64,000 nucleotides of DNA, taken from positions 57,746-121,745 of the forward strand of contig JAFYLN010000060.1 of the NCBI GenBank assembly GCA_017537045.1, written 5' to 3'. This DNA is from Oscillospiraceae bacterium. Lineage in GTDB: Bacteria; Bacillota_A; Clostridia; Oscillospirales; Oscillospiraceae. Positions within the stretch are counted from its first letter, which is position 1, and each line of letters opens with the position of its first letter. The position numbers and the translations under genes were made by a program. Under the pieces are notes generated by a model, which saw nothing but the letters and a program-made list of their open reading frames with translations, was not told the origin of the DNA and searched no databases. Shown here piece by piece: positions 50,211 through 58,495 of this stretch.

Positions 50211-52598
50211 TTATACCTCCTCTTTCATAGCATCGTTGAAGAGGGTGAAGAACTCATCAACGGAAATCACATCGTTGGGCATGTAATCCAGTGCCTGTGC
50301 AATGCGGGTGACGTCGGTAGGCTGCACATACGCAGTCTCCAGAATTTCGGGCTGTGCGAAAACCTCAGCAGGCGTGCCGTCCAGCAGAACCTTGCCGTAA
50401 CGCATTGCCAGAACGCGGTTACAGTAGCTGCAGACGATCTCCATGTTGTGGGTGATGATGATAACAGTCTTGCCTTCGTCATTGATCTTCTTCAGCAGAT
50501 CCATGATCCAGATGGTCTCACGCCAGTCCTGACCGGTGGTGGGCTCGTCGACGATGACCACATCGGGATCCATGGCAATGATGGAGCCCATGGTCAGTCT
50601 CTGACGTTCACCCTTACTCAGGTACTTGGGCCAAACCTTGCGGTAACGATCCAGGCCAACATCGGAAATGATCTCATTGATGCGCTCGATGGTGCCCTCA
50701 TTCAGACGACCCAGGTTCTCAGCGCCGAACAGCAGCTCGTCTTCGACGCTGTCCTTGAAGATCTGCTCGTCGGGGTTCTGGAAGCAGTAGCCCACGGTAC
50801 CGGACAGCTCTGCAACGGTCTTGGTGGAAACGTCGATCTCAGCGACCTTGATGGTGCCGGAGGTGGGCTTCAGCAGGCCGATGATGCTGCGGCACAGAGT
50901 GGTCTTACCGGCGCCGTTCTGGCCGATGATGGCCACAAAGTCGCCCTTCTTGAACTGCAGGTTGACATGGTCGACCTGATTGGTGTCGCCGAGGTAGGAG
51001 AATACCAGGTCGTCAACATCGATGATAGTCTCCTTCTCCACCTGCTCCGTTTCCTTCTTGACAGCAGCAACAGGGCGCTTGGGCTGCATATCCTTCAGAT
51101 CACGGATCAGATCGTCGGTGATCAGGGAAACATCGGAAACATAACCGGCTTCTTTCAGCTTCATGCTCAGCTCGATGCTCTGGGGCACGTTCAGACCCAG
51201 CTCGTTGAGCTTGTCCACCTGAGAGAAGACTTCATTGACGCTGCCCTGCATAACGATAGAGCCGCGATCCATGACAACAACCTTGTCAGCATGGCGGACG
51301 ACCTCGCTCATGACGTGCTCGACCAGCACAACAGTGATGCCGTACTTCTTGTTGATATCCTTAACCAGAGAGAAGATGTTTCTCTTGCCGATGGGATCCA
51401 GCATGGAGGTAGGCTCGTCGCAGACAATGATCTTGGGCAGCATGGCGTAGATGCCTGCGATAGCAACACTCTGCTTCTGACCACCGGACAGCTCCATGGG
51501 CTTGCGGTTGATCAGCTTCTCCAGCTGCAGGTCTTCCACGGAGCGGTTGACACGCTTCATGCACTCATAGTAGTCATAGCCCAGGTTGGTGGCACCGAAT
51601 GCGATATCCTCTTCAACAGTCATGCCGAACAGCTGGGTGTTGGGATCTTGGAAGACCAGGCCGACGGTCTGTGCCATGGTTGCAACCTGCGTCTTGGTGG
51701 GATCCATGCCGTCAACCGTGATGAAGCCGGTCAGGTCACCCTTGACGAAGTTGGGGATGATGCCGTTCATCATTTCACACAGGGTGGTCTTGCCGGCACC
51801 GGTGGGACCGGTGATAACCACGAAGTCGCCTTCCTTGATCTCCAGATTGATGTTCTTCAGAACCTGGCGCTTGGAGTTCTCGTAGTTGAAAGAAACATCC
51901 TCAAACTTGATGATGGTGTTTCTGGTATCATTTTCGTCAGCCTTTGCAGAAACAGAAACCTGCTCCACATAGTCATCTTCCACATACTCTCCGCCCTCGA
52001 CCTTGATGCGCTTCTGAGCTGCGGAGATTGCCGTGTAGGCGATCATTGCCAGCAGGCAGTTGACGAAGGAGCCCAGAATCTGGGGAACCAGCGTGGTGAT
52101 CATCATCTGCCAGCCCAGCATGACCAGCCAGGGCAGGATGCACAGGGTGTTGACTGCAGTACCAACGATCAGGCCCATAACCTTGCCCCACTTCTTGGAG
52201 GCAATGCCGAAACAGGTTGCTGCCAGAGCCATATTGACCATGTAGTAGGGAACCAGTGCAGCCCAGCCGGAGAAGCCGGACATCAGGTTGGCAAAGAAAG
52301 TGCCGAATGCAGCCACGACACCGCCCATCTGCCAGCCGAACATCAATGCACCGAAATAGCCGGCCAAAGAGTCCAGACGGATGGAGGTTGCGGGGCCGGG
52401 GATGGTGATCATACCACCGGCGGCAGCGACGGCTGCCAGAATTGCGATTTTTGCAACAACGCGGGTTGTCCAGCCTTCTTCTTTGACGGTGGAGGGCAGA
52501 TGCTTGTCCCACCAGCGACCCAGAAGGAAATTGACAACCAGCATGACCGCGGCAATTGCATAGGTCGCGGCCAGACCTGCGGAACCAGTTCCTAACAT
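50211..52598 (-). CDS. ECF transporter S component fused to both ATPases (S-A-A')
   Basis: A 795-residue protein joining three ECF subunits. Residues 1-195 hold about six membrane helices (TIPGPATSIRLDSLAGYFGALMFGW and TVNTLCILPWL-like region) and look like an S component. After an acidic linker, the first ATPase has Walker A GPTGAGKT at 264-271, LSGGQ at 370-374 and VCDEPTS. The second has Walker A GQNGAGKT at 559-566, a variant signature LSKGE at 660-664 and VVIVDEPTTGQDW. Substrate specificity of the S part is not readable. It is the first structural gene after gntR (49 bp) and dedicated to this operon, so it is a group I-like, self-sufficient ECF system. Confidence 0.9.
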   Translation of the reverse strand: MLGTGSAGLAATYAIAAVMLVVNFLLGRWWDKHLPSTVKEEGWTTRVVAKIAILAAVAAAGGMITIPGPATSIRLDSLAGYFGALMFGWQMGGVVAAFGTFFANLMSGFSGWAALVPYYMVNMALAATCFGIASKKWGKVMGLIVGTAVNTLCILPWLVMLGWQMMITTLVPQILGSFVNCLLAMIAYTAISAAQKRIKVEGGEYVEDDYVEQVSVSAKADENDTRNTIIKFEDVSFNYENSKRQVLKNINLEIKEGDFVVITGPTGAGKTTLCEMMNGIIPNFVKGDLTGFITVDGMDPTKTQVATMAQTVGLVFQDPNTQLFGMTVEEDIAFGATNLGYDYYECMKRVNRSVEDLQLEKLINRKPMELSGGQKQSVAIAGIYAMLPKIIVCDEPTSMLDPIGKRNIFSLVKDINKKYGITVVLVEHVMSEVVRHADKVVVMDRGSIVMQGSVNEVFSQVDKLNELGLNVPQSIELSMKLKEAGYVSDVSLITDDLIRDLKDMQPKRPVAAVKKETEQVEKETIIDVDDLVFSYLGDTNQVDHVNLQFKKGDFVAIIGQNGAGKTTLCRSIIGLLKPTSGTIKVAEIDVSTKTVAELSGTVGYCFQNPDEQIFKDSVEDELLFGAENLGRLNEGTIERINEIISDVGLDRYRKVWPKYLSKGERQRLTMGSIIAMDPDVVIVDEPTTGQDWRETIWIMDLLKKINDEGKTVIIITHNMEIVCSYCNRVLAMRYGKVLLDGTPAEVFAQPEILETAYVQPTDVTRIAQALDYMPNDVISVDEFFTLFNDAMKEEV

Positions 52599-52647
52599 AG
52601 TGTTTCTCTCCTTGATTAAAAATGTTTTTTATTTTCAGGCTTTTTGA

Positions 52648-53373
52648 TCATTTTGCATGGTCAAAAACCAAAGTGCACTTTTTACCGGGGATAATGTGGA
52701 TGCTGTATTCGATGGGCTTTTTGCTTGCGTCACGGCCAATCCGGTTGGTTCGCATACCTGCTGACGGCATTTTCAGCTCCAGCAGATTGCTTTCGTATTC
52801 GCCGATGATGATGGGTTCCATGATGTCCTGTGCAAAAACCACTTCACACTGGTATTCATTCTTCATCAGGTGGTAGATGGACTGGTTCAGATCCTTTTTC
52901 TCGATGCCAGGAACCAGTTTGTATGGGAAGTTCATGACCTCCACCATGCAGGGCTCATTATTGGTCAGCCGCAGGCGGGAGATGGTAACAACGGATTCCC
53001 CTTCTGCAAGCTCCAGCTTCTGGCGCAGGGACGGCTCTGCCTTGTGGATCTTGCAGCTGAGCAGCTTCGCCGAAGGCCGCATATTCAATCCCAACAATTC
53101 CTGCGTAAAGCTCTGCACACCGTTGACCGTGGTCAGGCCATAGTTTTCCGATACGAACGTACCCTTTCCCTTACCGCGGTTGAGCAGGCCTTCCTGAACA
53201 AGATCGAGGATCGCGCGGCGGACAGTCACACGGCTGACCCCGTAAACCTCGCACAATTCCGCCTCAGAAGGGATCATGCTGCTGGGCGGATACTGTCCGC
53301 TGTTAATCTGCTCACGGATATTTTCACGAATCTGGTAATACAATGGTTCAAAGGTATTACGGGACACTTCCAT
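52648..53373 (-). CDS. GntR/HutC family regulator
   Basis: A 241-residue regulator: N-terminal GntR winged helix (PLYYQIRENIREQINSGQYP, then IPSEAELCEVYGVSRVTVRRAI) and C-terminal UTRA ligand-binding domain (ESVVTISRLRLTNNEPCMVEVMNFPY ... EYSIHIIPGKKCTLVF). The start at 53373 is chosen because GGAGG is 7 nt away; the ATG 6 bp upstream is too close. It heads the ECF operon and a palindromic operator lies over its promoter, so it probably represses the whole operon until a nucleotide-derived effector binds. Confidence 0.92.
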   Translation of the reverse strand: MEVSRNTFEPLYYQIRENIREQINSGQYPPSSMIPSEAELCEVYGVSRVTVRRAILDLVQEGLLNRGKGKGTFVSENYGLTTVNGVQSFTQELLGLNMRPSAKLLSCKIHKAEPSLRQKLELAEGESVVTISRLRLTNNEPCMVEVMNFPYKLVPGIEKKDLNQSIYHLMKNEYQCEVVFAQDIMEPIIIGEYESNLLELKMPSAGMRTNRIGRDASKKPIEYSIHIIPGKKCTLVFDHAK

Positions 53374-53411
53374 GCTCATCCCTCCATTCTGCGTCCTGAA
53401 ATGTATTATAA

Positions 53412-53429
53412 TGTTCTATCGATATAACA
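53412..53429. promoter_or_regulatory. GntR operator
   Basis: TGTTCTATCGATATAACA: palindromic except for one position per arm (TGTTnTATCGATAnAACA). It starts 2 bp downstream of the -10 element on the minus strand and would cover the transcription start. Confidence 0.65.
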
Positions 53430-53431
53430 AT

Positions 53432-53460
53432 AGTATAGCACGGTGTTTTTTGCATTGCAA
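53432..53460 (-). promoter_or_regulatory. sigma-A promoter of the gntR-ECF operon
   Basis: On the minus strand TTGCAA, 17 bp, TATACT, followed at once by the palindromic operator. Confidence 0.7.
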
Positions 53461-53552
53461 CTGGTTCTTGAAAGTTCTATGAATGTTGAAATTTGACCTC
53501 TTCCAAATTGGTATATTTGCACAAAAACCGCAATTTGGATAGAAGCCCAAGC

Positions 53553-53592
53553 AAATGCTCCGGTCTGCAAATCAGCAAACCGGAGCATTTTT
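53553..53592. terminator. hairpin after the M20 peptidase gene
   Basis: A 12-bp perfect stem AAATGCTCCGGT / ACCGGAGCATTT with a 14-nt loop; TTTTTG on the plus side, a weaker TTTGCTT on the minus side. Confidence 0.55.
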
Positions 53593-53597
53593 GTCAA

Positions 53598-54737
53598 TTA
53601 TTTTCGAAAATGGGCCGAAACCAGCTTCAGGCCGATCTTCAATCCGGGAAGCAGCGAACCGATCTCGATATGCTCTTCCCTTGTATGTGCCTTTGCGCCC
53701 AGATACAAGCCGAAGGTGGTAGCCGGAATACCCAGCGACAGCGGGATGTTGGCATCCGTAGAAGAGGATCGGTATGAGGGCGTGGTGCCCGTTACCTCTT
53801 CGATGGCCTGCGCGCATCGATCCAGCAGCTTCTGATGCCTGTCCGCCGGCACATAACTGCCGCAGGGACGTTCTCCCAGAAGTGTCAGCTTAAACTGCGC
53901 TTCTTCACAGTCCGCCTCCTCCACCAGCTTCCGAAACTGGCTGCGCATGGTCTGCAGGCTTTCCAGATCATCGGAACGGTATTCGTAGGTCATTTGCGCA
54001 TTCTGCGCAATGGTGTTGACCGACGTGCCGCCTGCAATGGTGCCGACATTGTAAGTCGTCTTCCTGTGCGCGACTACCGGCACCTCCTGTTCATACAGCT
54101 TTCCCACAAGGCGGGCAAGGTACGCAATCGCATTGGGATTACCGAATGCACCGTAGGAATGGCCGCCGATGGTACTTACTTCCACCAGCCAGCGCTCGGA
54201 ACCCACTGCACGGGTCACCAGTGCCGTATACTGTCCGTCAAAAGAAACCAGCTCTGCAATTCTGCCCTGATAGCCGGACATGATCTGCCGGACACCTTTC
54301 AGGTTGCCCAGGCCTTCCTCACAGCTGTTGAATACCAGCAGCACCGGCTCTTCCGGCACCATGCCGGTGGAAAGCAGATACTTGACGCACATCATCAGCG
54401 CACTCACATTCGCTGTGTCGTCACCCACACCGGGAGCATACAATCTGCCGTTTTCCTCACGCACCGGCAAGGGTGTCATATCCGGAAAAACCACATCGGT
54501 GTGCGCCATGTAGACATGGATATCATCCCGTCCGTCACAGCCCATAGGCAGCACCACATTTTTTGCCTCGTCAATATAGGCATCCTCTGCGCCGCACCGG
54601 TGCAGCCACGCCTGAATAAATTCCGCTCTTTTTTCCTCATGGTGCGACGGTGCCGGAATGGCAGCCAGCACTTTCAGAAGTTCAATTTGCTCAGCAGCGT
54701 GTTCCTCACACCAGTTCAACAGGTTTTCTTTCGTCAT
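53598..54737 (-). CDS. M20 family metallopeptidase
   Basis: A 379-residue zinc peptidase/amidohydrolase of the M20 family (PepT/ArgE group). Metal ligands are seen in VYMAHTDVVFPD (H, D), APGVGDDTANVSALM (D) and FNSCEEGLGN (E-E), with a lid domain around 180-290. TDANIPLSLGIPATTFG and the C-terminal AHTREEHIEIGSL complete the active site. It probably trims peptides or acylated amino acids brought in by the ABC transporter encoded just upstream. The second of two adjacent ATGs is taken as start for spacing. Last gene of the operon. Confidence 0.87.
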   Translation of the reverse strand: MTKENLLNWCEEHAAEQIELLKVLAAIPAPSHHEEKRAEFIQAWLHRCGAEDAYIDEAKNVVLPMGCDGRDDIHVYMAHTDVVFPDMTPLPVREENGRLYAPGVGDDTANVSALMMCVKYLLSTGMVPEEPVLLVFNSCEEGLGNLKGVRQIMSGYQGRIAELVSFDGQYTALVTRAVGSERWLVEVSTIGGHSYGAFGNPNAIAYLARLVGKLYEQEVPVVAHRKTTYNVGTIAGGTSVNTIAQNAQMTYEYRSDDLESLQTMRSQFRKLVEEADCEEAQFKLTLLGERPCGSYVPADRHQKLLDRCAQAIEEVTGTTPSYRSSSTDANIPLSLGIPATTFGLYLGAKAHTREEHIEIGSLLPGLKIGLKLVSAHFRK

Positions 54738-54747
54738 CATACCCCCC

Positions 54748-55572
54748 TCACATGTCCGTGGACACCATCATGCCGAAATTATACCACTTCAGCCGCTCCG
54801 GTGCAACCACCAAACAATCAGGCGCAACTTTATGCACTTCCTGTTCCAGAATGTCGATCAGCGGCTCATATTCCGCTTCGTCCTTAAACAGATCCATATG
54901 ATGCGGAATCAGAATTTTGACGTTACCTGCCGCAACCATCTGTGCCAGCTCCTCCGGCTTCTGCCGGGTGTACTGCAGCAAGGCAATATCCGGCTGCAGG
55001 CGCCGAATGATATTCAACTGCACTGCATCCGCATCATTGCCCCAGAACATGACTTTCAGGCCGGAGGGCGTTGTAATCAGATAATTGCGGTATTCCATAT
55101 GCCCGTAGAAATTGCAGTCGAGCATTTCCGGACTGTCATTAACGGGATTCTTCCGTATACGCGCCTCCAGTTCCTCCAGCGTGACCCGCTGGTTGCAGTG
55201 GCGTCCGAACAATGCCCGTATTTTCGCACCGCCAAAATCCAGTTCCAGCTCCGGCGTAACGGGATATACATCTTTGGGATTGCAATTCAGATACCGCAGC
55301 AGTGCCGGAGCCGTTAGTTCGCCGCACAACACCGGACAGTGGAATTTATCCATTACAGCCTTAATATCCGTGATGTGATCCCAATGTCCATGGGACAGCA
55401 GAATCACATCTGCTTTTTCAATCACTTCCGCACCAAAACCTGCACGGGGCGAAATGCCGATACACGGATCGATCACCACGGAAAAATCACCGATCTGCAC
55501 TTCGAAGCAGGCAATCGTCAGCCAGCGAATACGGATCTGAGGAGCAAGGCTGACCGTATGATTGATCTTCAT
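54748..55572 (-). CDS. MBL-fold hydrolase (UlaG-like)
   Basis: A 274-residue metallo-beta-lactamase-fold protein with LLSHGHWDHITD as zinc motif, VIDPCIGI as the preceding Asp strand, WGNDAD and LIPHHMDLFKD carrying later ligands. The layout resembles UlaG/L-ascorbate-6-phosphate lactonase-like and other putative hydrolases. It lies between the ABC ATPase and the M20 gene, 7 bp from the latter, so it belongs to the peptide-use operon; its substrate is not evident. Confidence 0.8.
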   Translation of the reverse strand: MKINHTVSLAPQIRIRWLTIACFEVQIGDFSVVIDPCIGISPRAGFGAEVIEKADVILLSHGHWDHITDIKAVMDKFHCPVLCGELTAPALLRYLNCNPKDVYPVTPELELDFGGAKIRALFGRHCNQRVTLEELEARIRKNPVNDSPEMLDCNFYGHMEYRNYLITTPSGLKVMFWGNDADAVQLNIIRRLQPDIALLQYTRQKPEELAQMVAAGNVKILIPHHMDLFKDEAEYEPLIDILEQEVHKVAPDCLVVAPERLKWYNFGMMVSTDM

Positions 55573-55601
55573 ACCATCACTCCTATCTGTTTATTGAAAA
55601 A

Positions 55602-56561
55602 TCAGTCCTTCGGAAAAAGATGGCAGGCTACAAAGTGACCCGGAGCCACCTCCTTGAGTTCCGCAGAGTTGCCCATGCAGGCCTCGCAGGCATACTGGCA
55701 GCGCTTCGCAAAGCGGCATTCCTTGCCCGGATTGATCGGAGATGTAACCTCACCCTTAAGCAGAATCCGTTCTTTCTTAGGGCCGCCCACCTTGGGGATA
55801 GGAATAGCGGACAGCAGCGCCTTGGTATAAGGATGGATGGGATTTGCAAACAGCTCCTCCGCAGGAGCCTTCTCCACAGTCTGGCCCAGATACATGACCA
55901 TAATATCATCAGAGATATGGTTAACGACCGCCAGGTCATGGGTGATGAAGATATAGGTCAGCCCCAGCTTTTTCTGCAGCTCCTTCAGCAGATTCAGGAT
56001 CTGCGCCTGAATGGACACATCCAGTGCGGAAACTGGCTCGTCACAGATGATAATCTTAGGCTCCACAGCCAGCGCGCGGGCAATGCCGATTCTCTGGCGG
56101 CGGCCGCCGTCCAGTTCGTGGGGATAGCTGTTGATCAGGCGCTCTGCCAGGCCAACCGTTTCCATCAGCTCCAGCACACGCCCTTCAATTTCTTCCTTGG
56201 TCTTGTACTTGCCGCGCATCTGCACGCCTTCGGCGATGGTCTGCATCACAGTCTTTCTGGGATTCAGAGAAGAGAACGGATCCTGAAAGATGATCTGCAT
56301 ATCGCAGCGGCGCTTACGCATCTGCCGTGTGTTCAGGCTCAGAATATCTTCACCATCAAAAATCACCTTGCCGCTGGTAGGCTCAATCAGACGCAGGATG
56401 CACCGGCCGGTGGTAGACTTACCGCAGCCGGATTCGCCGACAATGCCAAGGGTTTTGCCCCGCTCCAGCGTAAAGGAAATGTCATCGACTGCATGCAGCT
56501 GACCGCGGCTGGTCTTAAAATACTTTTTCAGATTCTGAACTTCCAAAATGTTATCAGCCAT
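55602..56561 (-). CDS. dppF: peptide ABC transporter ATP-binding protein (DppF/OppF)
   Basis: A 319-residue ATPase of the dipeptide/oligopeptide importer. Walker A is GESGCGKST, Q-loop FQDPFSSLNPR, Walker B IIICDEPVSALD, H-loop FITHDLAVV. The signature reads LDGGRRQR where LSGGQRQR is usual. The C-terminal Cys-rich block (PGKECRFAKRCQYACEACM) is typical of Opp/Dpp ATPases and often ligates an Fe-S cluster. Its start overlaps the end of the dppD ribosome-site region (GAGGAGGGCTGATC). Confidence 0.92.
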   Translation of the reverse strand: MADNILEVQNLKKYFKTSRGQLHAVDDISFTLERGKTLGIVGESGCGKSTTGRCILRLIEPTSGKVIFDGEDILSLNTRQMRKRRCDMQIIFQDPFSSLNPRKTVMQTIAEGVQMRGKYKTKEEIEGRVLELMETVGLAERLINSYPHELDGGRRQRIGIARALAVEPKIIICDEPVSALDVSIQAQILNLLKELQKKLGLTYIFITHDLAVVNHISDDIMVMYLGQTVEKAPAEELFANPIHPYTKALLSAIPIPKVGGPKKERILLKGEVTSPINPGKECRFAKRCQYACEACMGNSAELKEVAPGHFVACHLFPKD

Positions 56562-56563
56562 GA

Positions 56564-57592
56564 TCAGCCCTCCTCGCGTTGAATTTTGAATGCGGGATCA
56601 TCGTATGCAGAGCACATGACGGTGTGGGTATCGGAGAAATTCCGCTCGCTCTGGGGAGTCTCAATACACTCCGGCCGTGCATAAGGACAGCGTGGTGCAA
56701 ATGCGCAGCCCCTGGGCAGCTTGGTCGGATCGGGCATCAGGCCGGGAATCGGCCGCAGCTCGGCGGTACGATTTTCAATGTCGGGCAGGGAATTGAACAG
56801 GCCCTCCGTATAGGGGTGCTTGGTGTGGTTGAACACCTCATCCAGGGTGCCGCGCTCAATGATGCGGCCGGCATACATAACCGCAACTTCATCACAGATC
56901 TCCGCCACGATGCCCAGATCGTGGGTGATGAAGATCATGGAGGTGTTCAGTTTTTCCTTCAGGCCGCACATCATATCCAGAACCTGTGCCTGAATGGTCA
57001 CATCCAGTGCGGTTGTCGGTTCGTCTGCCAGCAGCAGCTTGGGATTACAGGCCAGTGCAATAGCGATGACCACGCGCTGCTTCATGCCGCCGGAAAACTG
57101 GTGGGGATATTCATGGGCACGCTCTTTTGGAATGCCGACAAGCTGCAGCATTTCCTCCGCACGGGCAAAGGCCTGGCGGTCATCACAATCTTCATGCAGA
57201 CGGATACTTTCCGCGATCTGCTCACCGACTGTAAAAACGGGGTTCAGGCTGGTCATAGGATCCTGGAAGATCATGGAGATATCGCGGCCGCGCACCTGCT
57301 CCAGTTCCTTCTGCTTCATTTTCAGAACGTCATTGCCACAGACCTTGATGGTACCAGCCTTGATCACACCGGGAGGATCCGGGATCAGATTCAGCGCAGC
57401 CAGCGCGGTACTGGTCTTGCCTGCACCGGTCTCACCGACCAGGCCGAGGATCTTGCCTTTTTTCAGTTGGATGGAAATATCGTTGACCGCTTCCACGGTC
57501 TCGTCTTCCAGAACATAATGAACGGTCAGATTCTGAATATCCAGAATCAGTTCGTCACCTTCGTTATGGAGCATTTCTTTCATTTCGCTCAT
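56564..57592 (-). CDS. dppD: peptide ABC transporter ATP-binding protein (DppD/OppD)
   Basis: A 342-residue ATPase, partner of DppF. Walker A GETGAGKTS, Q-loop FQDPMTSLNPVF, signature FSGGMKQRV, Walker B LLADEPTTALD and H-loop FITHDLGIVAEI are all canonical. The C-terminal LPRGCAFAPRCPYARPEC is the family's cysteine block. Gap of 12 bp after dppC; ribosome site AGGGGGGAAGCAAT. Confidence 0.93.
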   Translation of the reverse strand: MSEMKEMLHNEGDELILDIQNLTVHYVLEDETVEAVNDISIQLKKGKILGLVGETGAGKTSTALAALNLIPDPPGVIKAGTIKVCGNDVLKMKQKELEQVRGRDISMIFQDPMTSLNPVFTVGEQIAESIRLHEDCDDRQAFARAEEMLQLVGIPKERAHEYPHQFSGGMKQRVVIAIALACNPKLLLADEPTTALDVTIQAQVLDMMCGLKEKLNTSMIFITHDLGIVAEICDEVAVMYAGRIIERGTLDEVFNHTKHPYTEGLFNSLPDIENRTAELRPIPGLMPDPTKLPRGCAFAPRCPYARPECIETPQSERNFSDTHTVMCSAYDDPAFKIQREEG

Positions 57593-57604
57593 ATTGCTTC
57601 CCCC

Positions 57605-58495
57605 CTATCTCTTCAGCTTGGGATCCAATGCGTCACGCAGGCCGTCACCGACCAGATTGAATGCCAGCACTGTGATCATGATCGCCAAACCGGGGAACAG
57701 AGTCAGATAGCTGTAGCCGCGGATCAGACCCTTGCCGGCGGTAAGCAGTGCGCCCCACTCGGGTGCGGGCGGCTTGATGCCCAGACCCAGGAAGCTCAGG
57801 CTGGATGCGGAAACGATGGCGCTGGCCACACGCAGGGTGGTCTGCACAATGATGGGAGAAAGGCAGTTGGGCAGAACGTGGAGGAAAATAATGTACAGGT
57901 CGGATTTGCCCAGTGCTCTTGCCGCTTCCACATACTCCTGATTGCGCACCGTCAGCACAGCGGCACGGGTAGTGCGGACAAAACCGGGCACCGAGGAAAT
58001 ACCCACTGCAATCATCAGGTTGATGGTATTGCTGCCCAGCATGGACACCACGACCACCGCCATCAGAATGGCGGGAACCGCAGAGAAGATATCCGTAAAG
58101 CGCATGATGACCGTTTCCACCGTCTTGCCATAATAGCCCGCGATTGCGCCCAGCGGCACGCCGATGACCAGCGACACAAAGACCGCCACGAAACCGATGG
58201 CCAGAGAATAACGGGAGCCGTACATGACGCGCCAGAACAGGTCTCGACCCATTTCATCGGTGCCGAAGAGATGTTTCAGGCTGGGTCCCTGCAGCTTTTC
58301 AAGAATGTTCATGCCGATGACCAGTTCCTGATCCAGCCAGAAATCAATGGTCAGTGCAACAGCAAACAGAATGACCAGAATGATCATACCCACAACAGCG
58401 CCTTTATTCTTACGGAAGCGGTGCCAGATTTCTCCCATCGCACTGCGCTTGCGGTATTTCTTTGCGACGGAAGTCTGTGTTTTCATTTCACTCAT
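57605..58495 (-). CDS. dppC: peptide ABC transporter permease (DppC/OppC)
   Basis: A 296-residue permease with an N-terminal helix (VVGMIILVILFAVALTIDFW) and five further helices. The EAA coupling loop is EAARALGKSDLYIIFLHVLPN, and HLFGTDEMGRDLFWRVMYGSRYSL is the DppC N-domain signature. The start overlaps the stop of dppB (ATGA), giving coupled translation of the two membrane subunits. Confidence 0.93.
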   Translation of the reverse strand: MSEMKTQTSVAKKYRKRSAMGEIWHRFRKNKGAVVGMIILVILFAVALTIDFWLDQELVIGMNILEKLQGPSLKHLFGTDEMGRDLFWRVMYGSRYSLAIGFVAVFVSLVIGVPLGAIAGYYGKTVETVIMRFTDIFSAVPAILMAVVVVSMLGSNTINLMIAVGISSVPGFVRTTRAAVLTVRNQEYVEAARALGKSDLYIIFLHVLPNCLSPIIVQTTLRVASAIVSASSLSFLGLGIKPPAPEWGALLTAGKGLIRGYSYLTLFPGLAIMITVLAFNLVGDGLRDALDPKLKR

